Source: Lamellibrachia satsuma
Lineage: Eukaryota > Annelida > Polychaeta > Sabellida > Siboglinidae
Length of the DNA stretch: 64,000 nt
Assembly: GCA_033239005.1 (NCBI GenBank)
Contig: BSQZ01000070.1
Span: forward strand, 2,541,617 to 2,605,616
Direction of reading: 5' to 3'
Shown here: positions 1 to 16,594 of the stretch, piece by piece
How the letters are laid out: each line of letters opens with the position of its first letter
Position numbering within the stretch: position 1 is the first letter of the stretch
The notes under the pieces: model-generated
Database searches by the model: none
The model's input: only the letters and a program-made list of their open reading frames with translations
What the model was told of the DNA's origin: nothing
Program-made: the position numbers and the translations under genes

Positions 1-1130
1 TCTGCTGTCAGTCCCGCATTTAGACAAATAAGTAACAAAGAGTGTAGACAGCTAATTGCTTTTCAGCGGTACTACCCACTTCATGTGGTGTTCCTCGGGT
101 TCTGTTCTTGGACCGTTACTTTTTACTCTTTACACTACTCCACTCAGCTCAGTTATTCAAACCCATAACTTGGACCACCACGATACACAGATTTACCTTT
201 CCTTGGCTACTCCGGATGCAAATTGTTCCTTAAACCAACTCATGGATTGTCTCCAGAATATATTCTGCTGGATGACTAACAGCAAACTAAAGCTAAATGC
301 AAATAAAAGTTTCTTATTATTGGTACACAAAGGCGGCGTATTAAACTTGGTTGTTTTTCCCAACACCTACGCTGAGCTAGAATTTCACACCGGCCGTCTC
401 AGCATGGAATTTAGGAGTCACCTTTGATAATAATAACAAATTTAGACAGCATATGTCACACTTGTCGTTGCTGCTTTTATCATATTCGTGACCTTCGTCG
501 TATTCGTCGGTTTATGTATTTTGCTGTCACCAAAACTATTGTAATTACTCTTGTTAGCAGTATTCTTAATATAGCAATTCCCTTTATAATAATATAGTTC
601 TCAAGGACATCTTGACACTTCAACGTGTGCAAAATTGTTTGGCAAGGGTAGTTACCCTGTCTCCTCGTTTCTCTCACTCACTGCCACTTATTAAATCATT
701 GCATTGGCTCCTTGTCCGATATCGCATTATTTTTAAGATATCTACTATCTCTACCTATCAAGTGCTTTCATCTAAGCAACCACCATATTTAAATTCGCTG
801 CTCACTCCTGAAAGACAGCCCAGAAAACTTCAATCATCTCATTCTAACCTACTTTTTGTATCCAGTGTTAAGATGTCGGAACTAGAGTTTTTTCAGTTGC
901 GGAACTCATTCCCTGTTAGTGTTAAGTCTGTAGGAACTATAGCAACACTTCGCCGTAAACTGAAAACCCACCTGCTTAAACTTGCTTATCTTCCATAGCT
1001 TCTCAGATTATCAATCCAACTATTTACAGCTGGAACTGCTTATCGGTTAAAAACTGCTTAACCCATTTTGTTTTGGTGTTTTGCCGAGCTTAGGACTCCC
1101 GAGGATTTTAGCGCAATAGAAGTATTTTAT
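1..1130 (+). mobile_element. Decayed L2/CR1-group non-LTR retrotransposon, ORF2 3' part
   Basis: Conceptual translation gives the RT signature GSVLGPLLF (about 100-125), a DTQIYLSL block (about 180-205) where the YADD catalytic loop belongs, then KLKLNANKS. The C-terminal domain of ORF2 follows at 612-998 (LQRVQNCLARVV, LHWL, PPYL, LRRKLKTHLLKL), in a frame different from the first part. The residues YAD of YADD are missing at the DHH-DTQ junction, so the copy is dead. The end (CTCCCGAGG...CAATAGAAGT plus an AT-rich tail) resembles the 3' ends near 22130 and 40740, so these are one L2-like family. The 5' part lies left of the window. Clade is by eye. Confidence 0.7.
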
Positions 1131-1973
1131 ATATTATATATTATAACAGGAAATGTCACGTTCGTTATTAACGAACATTAACGCTTGTGTGAATGTCATT
1201 CCACAGTGTGTATGTTAGCCCGCGTTCACCCCAGACGTTCACACACAACAAACACACTAATAGCGGTTTCTCTCAACATATTGGTGACTGCTTTTCCAAA
1301 GACAATTTAGTCAATGTGTGCATTTTTATACCGTGTGCACTTCTCCAGGTCAGTCTAAGTTGTGATGATACTTAACAAATGCTTTCTGATGTTTCCCTTC
1401 CGAATCGTGCGATGTCTTGGACTACTTCCTGTGATGGGACTTCTAGGTCTTTGTAAGTATGATCATTTACTTCTACGCAATACCTCAAAAATATATATTT
1501 GCATCAAATATACCAGCGTCGGTAAAACATTTCCTCGGTGCGATGTGGACAACATGCTGCTTCTTCGCATGCTCCCGAACATTCACGTGTTGTGAATTTA
1601 TTTCAAATATATAATAATAAGTACGTTAATTACTATCTACGAATGTGCGCCATCATGAATTGTTATGTCAGCAGCGTTTACGAACACTAGGCTTTAGTCA
1701 GGAAAACCCCCCGATTTACCGAAACGTCTTCCACCGTCGGTGTTGATAAAGGCCCCTCACATTAAAAAGTTGCTGGTTTTATAACACTACTGTCAGATAT
1801 ATCAAGAACGTGCACTCAAGAATGTTTAGTTTCTACATAAAGTTGTTATTCCTTCTGTTTTCTGTTTGTGTGGTCGACGATCTCTTCCCTAACGGAACTT
1901 GAAGGGTGTAAGTACTCAAATCTCTATATACAACAGAAGAACGTATTATTCTAAAACTGTGATGCTGTAACGT

Positions 1974-3222
1974 ATGTTGCATGTATCGGTACATCGTATG
2001 TTGTATGTATCGGTACAACGTATGTTGCATGTATCGGTACATCGTATGTTGTATGTATCGGTACAACGTATGTTGCATATATCGGTACAACGTATGTTGC
2101 ATGTATCGGTACAACGTATGTTGTATGTATCGGTACATCGTATGTTGCATGTATCGATACATCGTATGTTGTATGTATCGGTACAACGTATGTTGTATGT
2201 ATAGGTACATCGTATGTTGTATGTATCGGTACAACGTATGTTGCATGTATCGGTACAACGTATGTTGTATGTATCGGTACAACGTATGTTGTATGTATCG
2301 GTACAACGTATGTTGCATGTATCGATACATCGTATGTTGTATGTATCGGTACAACGTATGTTGCATGTATCGATACATCGTATGTTGTATGTATCGGTAC
2401 AACGTATGTTGTATGTATCGGTTCAACGTATGTTGTATGTATCGGTACAACGTATATTGCATGTATCGATACATCGTATGTTGCATGTATCGGTACATCG
2501 TATGTTGTATGCATCGGTACATCGTATGTTGTATGTATCGGTACAACGTATGTTGTATGTATAGGTACATCGTATGTTGTATGTATCGGTACAACGTATG
2601 TTGCATGTATCGGTACAACGTATGTTGCATGTATCGGTACAACGTATGTTGTATGTATCGGTACAACGTATGTTCTATGTATCGGTACAACGTATATTGC
2701 ATGTATCGATACATCGTATGTTGTATGTATCGGTACAACGTATATTGCATGTATCGATACATCGTATGTTGCATGTATCGGTACAACGTATGTTGTATGT
2801 ATCGGTACAAAGTATGTTGTATGTATCGGTACAACGTATATTGCATGTATCGATACATCGTATATTGCATGTATCGGTACATCGTATGTTGTATGTATCG
2901 GTACAACGTATATTGCATGTATCGATACATCGTATGTTGCATGTATCGGTACATCGTATGTTGCATGTATCGGTACAACGTATATTGCATGTATCGATAC
3001 ATCGTATATTGTATGTATCGGTACATCGTATGTTGTATGTATCGGTACAACGTATATTGCATGTATCGATACATCGTATGTTGCATGTATCGGTACAACG
3101 TATGTTGTATGTATCGGTACAACATATGTTGCATGTATCGGTACAACGTATGTTGCATGTATCGGTACAACGTATGTTGTATGTATCGGAACAACATATG
3201 TTGTATGTATCGGAACAACATA
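1974..3222. repeat. 24-bp minisatellite array, copy A
   Basis: About 52 head-to-tail copies of a 24-bp unit (TATGTTGTATGTATCGGTAC plus four bases). Units vary at a few fixed sites: TTGC or TTGT, ATCGG or ATCGA, CAACG or CATCG, TATGTT or TATATT. These variants are interspersed like a minisatellite variant-repeat map. As 24 is divisible by 3 and most frames of the unit lack stops, long reading frames cross the array on both strands. They are artefacts. Confidence 0.95.
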
Positions 3223-3364
3223 TAACATGATTCTAAACAACTTCGTCAGTGACATGTAATATCTTGTGCAAACTCGACAGTGTGTTGTTTCGGGTCAACT
3301 GACACGGAAAGATCTTCTGAGTCATCGTGCAGTATGATCTTTCTCAATGAATCAGTACTCGAAA

Positions 3365-3746
3365 TTTGCCGAACACCACCTCATCTGGCCGAACACCACC
3401 TTATCTGGCCGAATTCCATATCATCTGGCCGAATACAACCTCATCTAGCCGAACACCACCTCATCTGGCCGAATGCCACATCATCTGGCCGAATACCTCC
3501 TCATCTGGCCGAACATCAACTCATCTGGCCGAATACCACATCATCTGTCCGAATTTGCACATCATCTGGCCGAATACCATATCATCTGACCGCATACCAC
3601 CTGATCTGGCCGAATACCACATCATCTGGCCGAATACCACCTCATCTGGCCGAATACCACATCATCTGGCCGAATACTCCCTCATCTGGCCGAACACCAC
3701 CTCATCTGGCCGAATTCCATATCATCTGGCCGAACACCACCTTATC
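3365..3746. repeat. 20-bp minisatellite array, copy A
   Basis: About 19 copies of a 20-bp unit (GAACACCACCTCATCTGGCC and variants). Two sub-types, ending CACCTCAT and CACATCAT, alternate along much of the array, suggesting a 40-bp higher-order unit. Reading frames through it are not genes. Confidence 0.92.
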
Positions 3747-3860
3747 ACACTCTATCACTCACACGGTTCTAGCGTTGGAATTGCCTGTCGGTAGTATAGA
3801 GAGTCGTGTTGGCGAAACAATTTCAGTCGGTGATATACTAAACACATTACTTTTTAGGAA

Positions 3861-4082
3861 TCAACACAGGAAAGAAGCCATTCCTTGTATTTCTGTTAAT
3901 CGATTTTTTGTATAGTGTACTCTCGTGTCGATGCTGAAAATTAACACTTGACATGCAAGTGCCAGTGAGAAAAGATTCTGATACGAAAGAAGTTTTTGAC
4001 AGAAAGTGCGTGTTGTGTTTCTTATTAATAAGTCGTACACAAAGTTATCCTTTGCAAATACTTCTAAACTACCTTTTATCAA
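3861..4082 (-). other. 73-codon open frame, identical in both duplication copies
   Basis: A minus-strand open frame of 73 codons, repeated at 12030-12251 with the same translation. I recognise no domain. The surrounding non-coding DNA is nearly as well conserved, so identity reflects recent duplication rather than selection. It is listed because it is the best-preserved frame in this part of the duplicated block. I do not call it a gene. Confidence 0.15.
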
Positions 4083-4585
4083 ATATCGTATTTAGTTAAA
4101 CGACAATAATAACAAATCTGTTTTTGTTTTGCATCTTGCCGCGTTCTGCTGTTTCGTGGAATTTCAGGGGGTACGTATTCTTAGGACTACGCAAACTATA
4201 TCGACTAATGCAATTGCAATCGAATTCGATCTTTGCATTTTACTAACAGTACCGTCCTTTTTTGGACTGGTACTGAACATTTTGCGGGTATTTAAGTAGT
4301 ACTTAAACATAATTTGATTGCATAGCGGACACAGAAATAGAAAAAGACATAACAACTTGGCATAAAAGTGATATACGGACCTGTTTCGTTTCCTTGAATA
4401 AGCCGGTTAACTGTCTCTGGCCAACTGATTATATAATTGACCGGATTATAGTATGTATGCATATCTATTGATTAGGTTTTAATGCTACTAATCAGTTGTT
4501 GATATCAGCTATTATGAATGGGAAACCACTAATCACATAAGAAGTTTGTTTTTTTACATTACATTTTATTCCGCATACACTTGCC

Positions 4586-4675
4586 TACTTACACTTGCCC
4601 ACAACACTTGCCCACTTACACTTGCCCACTTACACTTGCCCACTTACACTTGCCCACATACACTTGCCCACAACA
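4586..4675. repeat. 14-bp short tandem repeat
   Basis: Several copies of ACTTGCCCACTTAC-like units in copy A. Copy B has collapsed to a single unit near 12770, another array-length difference between duplication copies. Confidence 0.8.
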
Positions 4676-4890
4676 CATTTCACGACGGCCTTGGTGATTT
4701 GCAGGTGTGTCAGAGCTGTGGGCGGCTCGTTCACCAGCGCGGCTGTGCCTGCGGACACCACGAGGCGCATACAGTGTAGGATCCGTGCACTAATCAACCG
4801 TGGAACATCAAAAGGCCGCGAGAGATGCCGCTTTAACTACGCCCTACTGCTAATCTAACAATGAACGGAGTTAGACTTGAATATACCAAG

Positions 4891-5452
<562 letters not shown>

Positions 5453-7848
5453 TCCGGTCGACGCAATAGGCTCTATGTGTTTGGTCAGAAAGTGCGGAAC
5501 GATACAGCGTACAACAGGTCAATGTTTTAATCAAAGCGTATTTAGACAACATTCTGTACACCATAGAGCTGTCGATCTAAGGGCTTCACTACAACTTCGT
5601 TCAAACATAATGATAATGACCAGCATTACAAAAGACCTTTATGCTTGTCAAAATTAGATGGTGCGTAGTTGTGCCGCCCTCTGTCGGATACCTACGGATT
5701 TTGATTGACGAAACTCGCCGACAGAGCGAGGTCTTTCTTCCGTCGCATAAGTGTGCTATGCTTCCCATGAATATAAACACTGGACATTTGCTTACGGAAA
5801 GATTGGGTGCTTAACACCACAGACGTTGTACGTTCCTCGCTATTTATTTTATTTGATCTCAGACGCCTCAACAAGTAAGCCCGTACACCATGTTTGTACT
5901 GTCAGTCCATTTTAAACATTTTGTGATGTTATAATGTCAAACATGATTAATTCACAATTAAACGGGCTGCAAATAGTGTTAGTACACAACTAGCACGTTT
6001 TCTTAATAAACACACCATTGTTGGGTGTGGAGTCCACATTGTGCTGTCTTGTGATCGGAAGAGAATAAGTGAAATAACTGAGTTTCACCGACGAAATGAT
6101 TTGATTATGAATCAACGAAACATCATTTAACTTTCATTCAATACGATTAAAACAGTGAGCATGTTTTACTTATAGAACAATATTACCTCGCACCTGTTCT
6201 AGTTCGACCTAGAGAGAATTTTAAATAAACCCTTGTGTATTATGCAATCTTGTCTGTAGGTAGAATAACTCTGACTGCATCAGTTGCAGAAGCAGCAGCA
6301 GTCGCTTAGACAATGCGCGGTGAAATAGTTTCTACCTGATAAGGTCGAGATCACTCAGCTCGTCATAACAGGCATGTACAGCTGTCACTAGCATCTGCCC
6401 ACAGCATCACGGCACGACGAAACCACATGAAATACAAGAAACATGTCTTAACATTTCACGAAGATATACAGTATGAGGCAATGCCAGACGCCACCGATTT
6501 GTCCCGAATGTCTGGGATCGGCTAATATGGAGCGATGAAACGGCGATTAATCAATGCATCCGTTTGAAGATTCGCCGTTGCATTCTTGTGCTGACTTGAC
6601 TGATACTGATGCATCGAGACAGAAAAACCTTTCATGGTCAAAATAAGCAAATTTTCATGATGTTTCCGAAAGGAGTATTCTAAAGAATGTGGCTGTTGCC
6701 TCTCTGTGTATAGTACAGCGCGGAACTTGACGCATCTTCCTGCAGTTATTGAAAACACCAGTGTTTCACTGGCAATGCGGTGTTACACTCGTGTCAGTTT
6801 TGTTTTTCCAACAAAAACTAACATTTGTCATATTCTTTTTTTTCATAATATTATATCAAACTTACCTGCTCCAATCTTGTCAATGTGGCTTCATCAGTCC
6901 TAATGATGAGGTCCGGGCTTTCACTCATCGATCGGAAACTGGGGTTGTGCTGATACATTGGTATTAATCGACGGGAGACTTAAATATTCCTATATATTTA
7001 CAGTCTTTTAATTTTCATTGGTACACGGAAATTCTAAATAGTCCTCGTGCATTAACACTCTACTTAGCTTTCACTCGCTGACGGAAAACTGCATATGAAT
7101 CTATAATTATTCTTGCAACTTTTTAACGTTTACAAAACTGTTTTTACATTCCTAACACTTTCACGTGTCAACGTAACACGTACACTATTGCCATACGAGC
7201 TCTTGCAATGTTTTCTGTTAGTGTTAGCTGCTAATTTCTGAGAAAATGTCCGTACTTAAAACCGTCACTTGCGTGTAAATGCCGCCGAATGTAAACGTGT
7301 GAACCCTCGGGCCATACGTGAGACAGCAGACCAGGGAACGTGAAATCTAAAGTTGACAACTGACCCGCAGGTGTACACGAACCCGGGCCACGCTCAAACT
7401 CCCCAAGAGACTCCGTTTGGACGAGGATTGTGTAAGTTCGCCCCACTAGACATCGTCCACATGTTCTACATGTTGTCTGGTATGGTTCCATGTGACCGAG
7501 GGATGTAGGACCCGAAGCCCGGCAGGATAGCCGCAGGTGGTGCACACCCTGCACGAATCTAGGAACTGTTTAAAAACACCGGGAGTGGCAATAACACAGT
7601 GTGTTGGGTGATTCACAGTGTGAAGCCACCCATTTACTTGCCATATAGTCTACGACTATTCACCCAACAGTTCCAAACAAATGAGTTTCGACGCTGACTA
7701 TCTGCTAATATTAGTATGAACACGTGTTCAAAGAATGTTCCACGGTTACTTTAAATACATTGCATCATAATTTAGTTCTGTGAAGAACACATAATCCATT
7801 CACTTCAGCTGTTGTTCGATTCCCGCTGATACAAGGCAATACTCTGAC
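5453..7848. other. Copy A unique sequence without recognisable gene
   Basis: About 2.4 kb of AT-rich single-copy DNA with short frames only, matched by 13269-15400 in copy B up to about 7604. A small inverted repeat, CTCTGTCGG and CCGACAGAG, lies at 5681-5717. A 107-codon minus-strand frame at 7231-7554 is listed separately. Confidence 0.6.
7231..7554 (-). other. 107-codon open frame kept in both duplication copies
   Basis: A minus-strand frame of 107 codons that stays open at 15014-15337 in copy B. I recognise no family and see no signal peptide or membrane segment. I count three substitutions between the copies and all change an amino acid (Glu/Lys, Thr/Arg, Gly/Trp). That argues against purifying selection, though the sample is tiny. 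It could be a chance frame or an old exon remnant. Confidence 0.2.
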
Positions 7849-8751
7849 AGTATTACCCCTACTAGCTGACAGTATTACCCCTACTAGCTGACACTATTAC
7901 CCCTACTAGCTGACAGTATTACCCCTACTAGCTGACAGTATTACCACTACTAGCTGACAGTATTACCCCTACTAGCTGACAGTATTACCCCTACTATCTG
8001 ACAGTATTACCCCTACTAGCTCACAGTATTATCCCTACTAGCTGACAGTATTACCCCTACTAGCTGACAGTATTACCCCTACTAGCTGACAGTATTACCC
8101 CTACTAGCTGACAGTATTATCCCTACTAGCTGACAGTATTGCCCCTACTAGCTGACAGTATTGCCCCTACTAGCTGACAGTATTACCCCTACTAGCTGAC
8201 AGTATTACCCCTACTAGATGACACTATTACCCCTACTAGCTGACAGTATTACCCCTACTAGCTGACAGTATTACCCCTACTAGCTGACAGTATTACCCCT
8301 ACTATCTGACAGTATTACCCCTACTAGCTCACAGTATTATCCCTACTAGCTGACAGTATTACCCCTACTAGCTGACAGTATTACCCCTACTAGCTGACAG
8401 TATTATCCCTACTAGCTGACAGTATTACCCCTACTAGCTGACAGTATTACCCCTACTAGCTGACAGTATTACCCCTACTAGCTGACAGTATTACCCCTAC
8501 TAGCTCACAGTATTATCCCTACTAGCTGACAGTATTACCCCTACTAGCTGACAGTATTACCCCTACTAGCTGACAGTATTATCCCTACTAGCTGACAGTA
8601 TTACCCCTACTAGCTGACAGTATTATCCCTACTTGCTCACAGTATTACCCCTACTAGCTAACAGTATTACCCCTACTAGCTGACAGTATTATCCCTACTA
8701 GCTGACAGTATTACCCCTACTAGCTGACAGTATTACCCCTACTAGCTGATA
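7849..8751. repeat. 22-bp minisatellite array, only in copy A
   Basis: About 41 head-to-tail copies of a 22-bp unit (CTGACAGTATTACCCCTACT plus AG) with variants such as ATTATCCC, ATTGCCC and GCTCACAG. Blocks of variants recur in the same order (for example around 7980-8040 and 8300-8350), which points to duplication of multi-unit segments. The array and its flanks (about 7605-8935) are absent from copy B. Confidence 0.95.
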
Positions 8752-8934
8752 CCTGGAATTTACCGGTAAAGAAGCCACAGCGACCCCATCTGGATTCGCC
8801 CACTATTTCCATCTCGGACAGGTAGAAAAGCATATCGGTTGAACAACAGTATACAGTATTATATGTGTTGTAATGAAAGAATGCGTTGTCGCCATTCCGT
8901 TCACAACTAAAAGTAACAGAAAGAAAAATCACCC

Positions 8935-10012
8935 GACGTTTTTGGATATATTTACATGCGCAGTGTTCCTCTGCCGTAGTATGCCTCGTAAGTTATAGTC
9001 GTGGGAATGCAGCGTAAGGGAGCAGACCAAGTGTTGTTTCCACCTAGTTTCCAGAGATTCGTGCAACACAAGATGTGTTGTCTCCATCGACCGACCCAAC
9101 GTCCTGTACCTTGTCTCTTTTGTCCTGGGTAGATATAGGAAATAATGAGAGAACATCGATGTGAGGTTTCGCCACGTCAACCAACACGACACACTTCACG
9201 CATGGCTTGTTTCCCAACAGAGTTGTGGTCAAGTCGTCGAAGTGACTGCCTCGTGACGGATCTCGGGATTAACAGTCATTTGTCGGCAGCCTGTTCCACC
9301 GATGCTTCTGGTCGGTGTCGTTTAAGCATCATCGAATATATTTGTGAATGACCACCAAACGTGTGCTTGCACTACAAAGTATTGACTTTAAGACGTGGAA
9401 CATCTTCAAATCATATGTGAACTACGCGCAACCCACGCAATTGAACACTTCACGGTTCACTGCACATACAATGCACCACCTGCACTAGATGCGCCGTGCA
9501 GTGTTTCCCTTCGATAATTATCAAATAAATATGCACTTACTAATTAACTTTACGTAACGCAGGTACTTGTGCTTTATTGTATGTATGTACATCTAGACAA
9601 AGTAACTGCGTGTATCAGGAACTTGCATCGACGAAAGTTTGTTTGAGTATCGAAAACTTATCCATCAATTTGGAATGTGTTGCCTACTCCACTGAACAAC
9701 CGATGTTGAACATTAACATATGGTATTCCTTGTTCTCATATAATGTCTACGTATTGTTATTCTGCGTGTTGATGACGTAGTATTCAATACTAGCCTTTGG
9801 CTTAACTGTTAATTAATGATTCTTAATGTTGGTTCCTTTCTCGCGCGATTACGCGGGCATACAAACATACAGTATGATTTCGTAGAAACTGCATTATAAT
9901 TTGCCGCGGGCCATCATGTGCGACGATTCATGTCTAAGAACTCTGTATCTCTGATAAGCTTACCCGAAATGGTATCTTCTTCATTGTGTGCGGTTCAAAG
10001 TGTGCGTGTGCA

Positions 10013-10043
<31 letters not shown>

Positions 10044-10165
10044 ATGCGTGCGCGCGTGCGTTCAAGTGTCTGCAGCTACATTTGAACACACTACACTATA
10101 CAACACAGATACCTCTAGTTCCTAGAGAAATGTCAAAATCAAGGCTTGATGTTTGGCCATTTTTG
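8935..10165. other. Right part of copy A, no recognisable gene
   Basis: Single-copy AT-rich sequence matched by 15404-16594. It holds a (TGCG)n microsatellite at about 10004-10060, which is shorter in copy B (16470-16502). Only short overlapping frames are present and none resembles a known protein. Confidence 0.6.
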
Positions 10166-10783
10166 GCCAGTCTCAGTTGTGATGATACATAAGAAATGCT
10201 TTCTGATATTTTCCTTCGGAATCGTGCGATGTCTTGGACTACTTCCTGTGATGGGACTTCTAGGTCTTTGTAAGTATGATAATTTACTTCTACGCAATAC
10301 CTCAAAAATATAAATTTGCATCAAATATACTGGCGTCGGTAAAACATTTCCTCGGTGCGATGTGGACAACATGCTGCTTCTGCGCATGCTCCCGAACATG
10401 CACGTGTTGTGAATTTATTTCAAATATATAATAATAACTACGTTAATTACTATCTTCGAATGTGCGCCATCATGTTATGTCAGCAGCGTTTACGAAAACT
10501 AGGCTTTAGTCAGGAAAACCCCCGATTTACCGAGACGTCTTCCACCGTCGGTGTTGATAAAGGCCCCTCACATTAAAACGTTGCTGGTTTTATAACACTA
10601 CTGTCAGATATATCAAGAACGTGCACTCAAGAATGTTTAGTTTCTACATAAAGTTGTTATTTCTTCTGTTTTCTGTTTGTGTGGTCGACGATCTCTTCCC
10701 TAACGGAACTTGAAGGGTGTAAGTACCAAATCTCTATATACAACAGAAGAACGTATTATCCTAACACTGCGATGCTGTAACGT

Positions 10784-11073
10784 ATGTTGCATGTATCGGT
10801 ACATCGTATGTTGTATGTATCGGTACATCGTATGTTGTATGTATCGGTACAACGTATGTTGTATGTATCGGTACAACGTATGTTGCATGTATCGATACAT
10901 CGTATGTTGTATGTATCGGTACAACGTATGTTGCATGTATCGGTACAACGTATGTTGCATGTATCGATACATCGTATGTTGTATGTATCGGTACAACGTA
11001 TGTTGTATGTATCGGTACAACGTATGTTGTATGTATCGGAACAAGGTATGTTGTATGTATCGGTACAACATAT
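10784..11073. repeat. 24-bp minisatellite array, copy B
   Basis: The same 24-bp unit as at 1974-3222, with only about 12 copies, at the equivalent place in the second duplication copy. Flanks on both sides are nearly identical between the copies, so this is a copy-number difference at one ancestral array. Confidence 0.95.
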
Positions 11074-11215
11074 AACATGATTCTAAACAACTTCGTCAGT
11101 GACATGTAATGTCTTGTGCAAACTCGACAGTGTGTTGTTTCGGGTCAACTGACACGGAAAGATCTTCTGAGTCATCGTGCAGTATGATCTTTCTCAATGA
11201 ATCAGTACTCGAAAT

Positions 11216-11915
11216 TTGCCGAACACCACCTCATCTGGCCGCACACCACCTCATCTGGCCGAATTCCATATCATTTGGCCGAATACAACCTCATCTAGCC
11301 GAACACCACCTCATCTGGCCGAACACCACCTCATCTGACCGGACACCACCTCATCTGGCCGAATACCACATAATCTGGCCGAATACAACCTCGTCTAGCC
11401 GAACACCACCTCATCTGGCCCAATGCCACATCATCTGGCCGAATACCACCTCATCTGGCCCAATGCCACATCATCTGGCCGAACGCCACCTCATCTAGCC
11501 CAATGCCACATCATCTGGCCGAACACCACCTCATCTGGCCCAATGCCACATCATCTGGCCGAACACCACCTCATCTGACCGAACACCACCTCATCTGGCC
11601 GAATACCACATAATCTGGCCGAATACAACCTCGTCTAGCCGAACACCACCTCATCTGGCCCAATGCCACATCATCTGGCCGAATACCACCTCATCTGGCC
11701 GAACATCAACTCATCTGGCCGAATACCACATCATCTGGCCGAATACCATCTCAGCTGACCGCACACCACCTGATCTGGCCGAATACCACATCATCTGGCC
11801 GAATACCACCTCATCTGGCCGAATACCACATCATCTGGCCGAATACTCCCTCATCTGGCCGAACACCACCTCATCTGGCCGAATTCCACATCATCAGGCC
11901 GAACACCACCTCATC
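11216..11915. repeat. 20-bp minisatellite array, copy B
   Basis: About 35 copies of the 20-bp unit seen at 3365-3746, at the homologous site of the second duplication copy. The B array is longer, the opposite of the 24-bp array, so the two arrays changed length independently. Confidence 0.92.
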
Positions 11916-13020
11916 ACACTCTATCACTCACACGGATCTAGCGTTGGAATTGGCTGTCGGTAGTATAGAGAGTCGTGTTGGCGAAACAATTTCAGTCGGT
12001 GATACACTAAACACATTACTTTTTAGGAATCAACACAGGAAAGAAGCCATTCCTTGTATTTCTGTTAATCGATTTTTTGTATAGTGTACTCTCGTGTCGA
12101 TGCTGAAAATTAACACTTGACATGCAAGTGCCAGTGAGAAAAGATTCTGATACGAAAGAAGTTTTTGACAGAAAGTGCGTGTTGTGTTTCTTATTAATAA
12201 GTCGTACACAAAGTTATCCTTTGCAAATACTTCTAAACTACCTTTTATCAAATATCGTATTTAGTTAAACGACAATAATAACAAATCTGTTTTTGTTTTG
12301 CATCTTGCCGCGTTCTGCTGTTTCGTGGAATTTCAGGGGGTACGTATTCTTAGGACTACGCAAACTATATCGACTAATGCAATTGCAATCGAATTCGATG
12401 ATTGCATTTTGCTAAAAGTACCGTCCTTTTCCGGACTGGTACTGAACAGTCTCAGGCATTCAACTGATCTGCATTTTGCGGGTATTTAAGTAGTACTTAA
12501 ACATAATTTGATTGCATAGCGGACACAGAAATAGAAAAAGTCATAACAACATGGCACAAAAGTGATATACTGACCTGCTTCGTTTCCTTGAATAAGCCGG
12601 TTAACTGTCTCTGGCCAATTGATTATATAATTGACCGGATTATAGTATGTATGCATATTTATTGATTAGGTTTTAATGCTATTGATCATTTGTTGATATC
12701 AGCTATTATGAATGGGAAACCACTAATCACATAAGAAGTTTGTTCTTTTACATTACATTTTATTCCACATACACTTGCCCACAACACATTTCACGACGGC
12801 CTTGGTGATTTGCAGGTGTGTCAGAGCTGTGGGCGGCTCGTTCACCAGCGCGGCTGCGCATGCGGACACCACGAGGCGCATACAGTGTAGGATCCGTGCA
12901 CTAATCAACCGTGGAACATCAAAAGGCCGCAATAATCCGGTCCTACGAGAAATGCCGCTTTAACTACGGCCTACTGCTAATCTAACAATGAACGGAGTTA
13001 GACTTGAATATACCAAGTAT

Positions 13021-15403
<2,383 letters not shown>

Positions 15404-16594
15404 TGGATATATTTACATGCGCAGTGTTCCTCTGCCGTAGTATGCCTCGTAAGTTATAGTCGTGGGAATGCAGCGTAAGGGAGCAGACCAAGTGTTGTTT
15501 CCACCTAGTTTCCAGAGATTCGTGCAACACAAGATGTGTTGTCTCCATCGACCGACCCAACGTCCTGTACCTTGTCTCTTTTGTCCTGGGTAGATATAGT
15601 ATAGGAAATAATGAGGAACATCGATGTGAGGTTTCGCCACGTCAACCAACACGACGCACTTCACGCATGGCTTGTTTCCAACAGAGTTGTGGTCAAGTCG
15701 TCGAAGTGACTGCCTCGTGACGGATCTCGGGATCAACAGTCATTAATTTTGTCGGCAGCCTGTTCCACCGATGCTTCTGGTCGGTGTCGTTTAAGCATCC
15801 TCGAATATATTTGTGAATGACCACCAAACGTGTGCTTGCACTACAAAGTATTGCCTTTAAGACGTGGAACATCTTCAAATCATATGTGAACTACGCACAA
15901 CCCACGCAATTGAACACTTCACGGTTCACTGCACATACAATGCACCACCTGCACTAGATGCGCCGTGCAGTGTTTCCATTCGATAATTATAAAATAAATA
16001 TGCACTCACTAATTAACTTTATGTAACGCAGGTACTTGTGCTTTATTGTATGTATGTACATCTAGACAAAGTAACTGCGTGTATCAGGAACTTGCATCGA
16101 CGAAAGTTTGTTTGAGTATCTAAAACTTATCCATCAATTTGGAATGTGTTGCCTACTCCACTGAACAACCGATGTTGAACATTAACATATGGTATTCCGT
16201 GTTCATATAATGTCTACGTATTGTTATTCTGCGTGTTGATGACGTAGTATTCAATACTAGCCTTTGGCTTAACTGTTAATTAATGATTCTTAATGTTGGT
16301 TCCTTTCTCGCGCGATTACGCGGGCATACAAACATACAGTATGATTTCGTAGAAACTGCATTATAATTTGCCGTGGGCCATCATGTGCGACGATTCATGT
16401 CTAAGAACTCTGTATCTCTGATAAGCTTACCCGAAATGGTATCTTCTTCATTGTGTGCGGTTCAAAGTGCGCGTGTGCGTGCGTGCGTGCGTGCGTGCGT
16501 TCAAGTGTCTGCAGCTACATTTGAACACACTACACTATACATCACAGATACCTCTAGTTCCTAGAGAAATGTCAAAATCAAGGCTTGATGTTTG

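Noticed and set aside
1833..3255. Open frames of 400 or more codons on both strands
   Set aside because: They are translations of the 24-bp minisatellite. The period is a multiple of three and the unit lacks stops in most frames.
5681..5717. Inverted repeat CTCTGTCGG / CCGACAGAG as a small transposon
   Set aside because: The arms are only 9 bp and 19 bases apart, with no target duplication. Not enough to call an element.
7849..8751. CRISPR-like direct repeats of 22 bp
   Set aside because: Units are head to tail with no spacers, and the genome is eukaryotic. It is a minisatellite.
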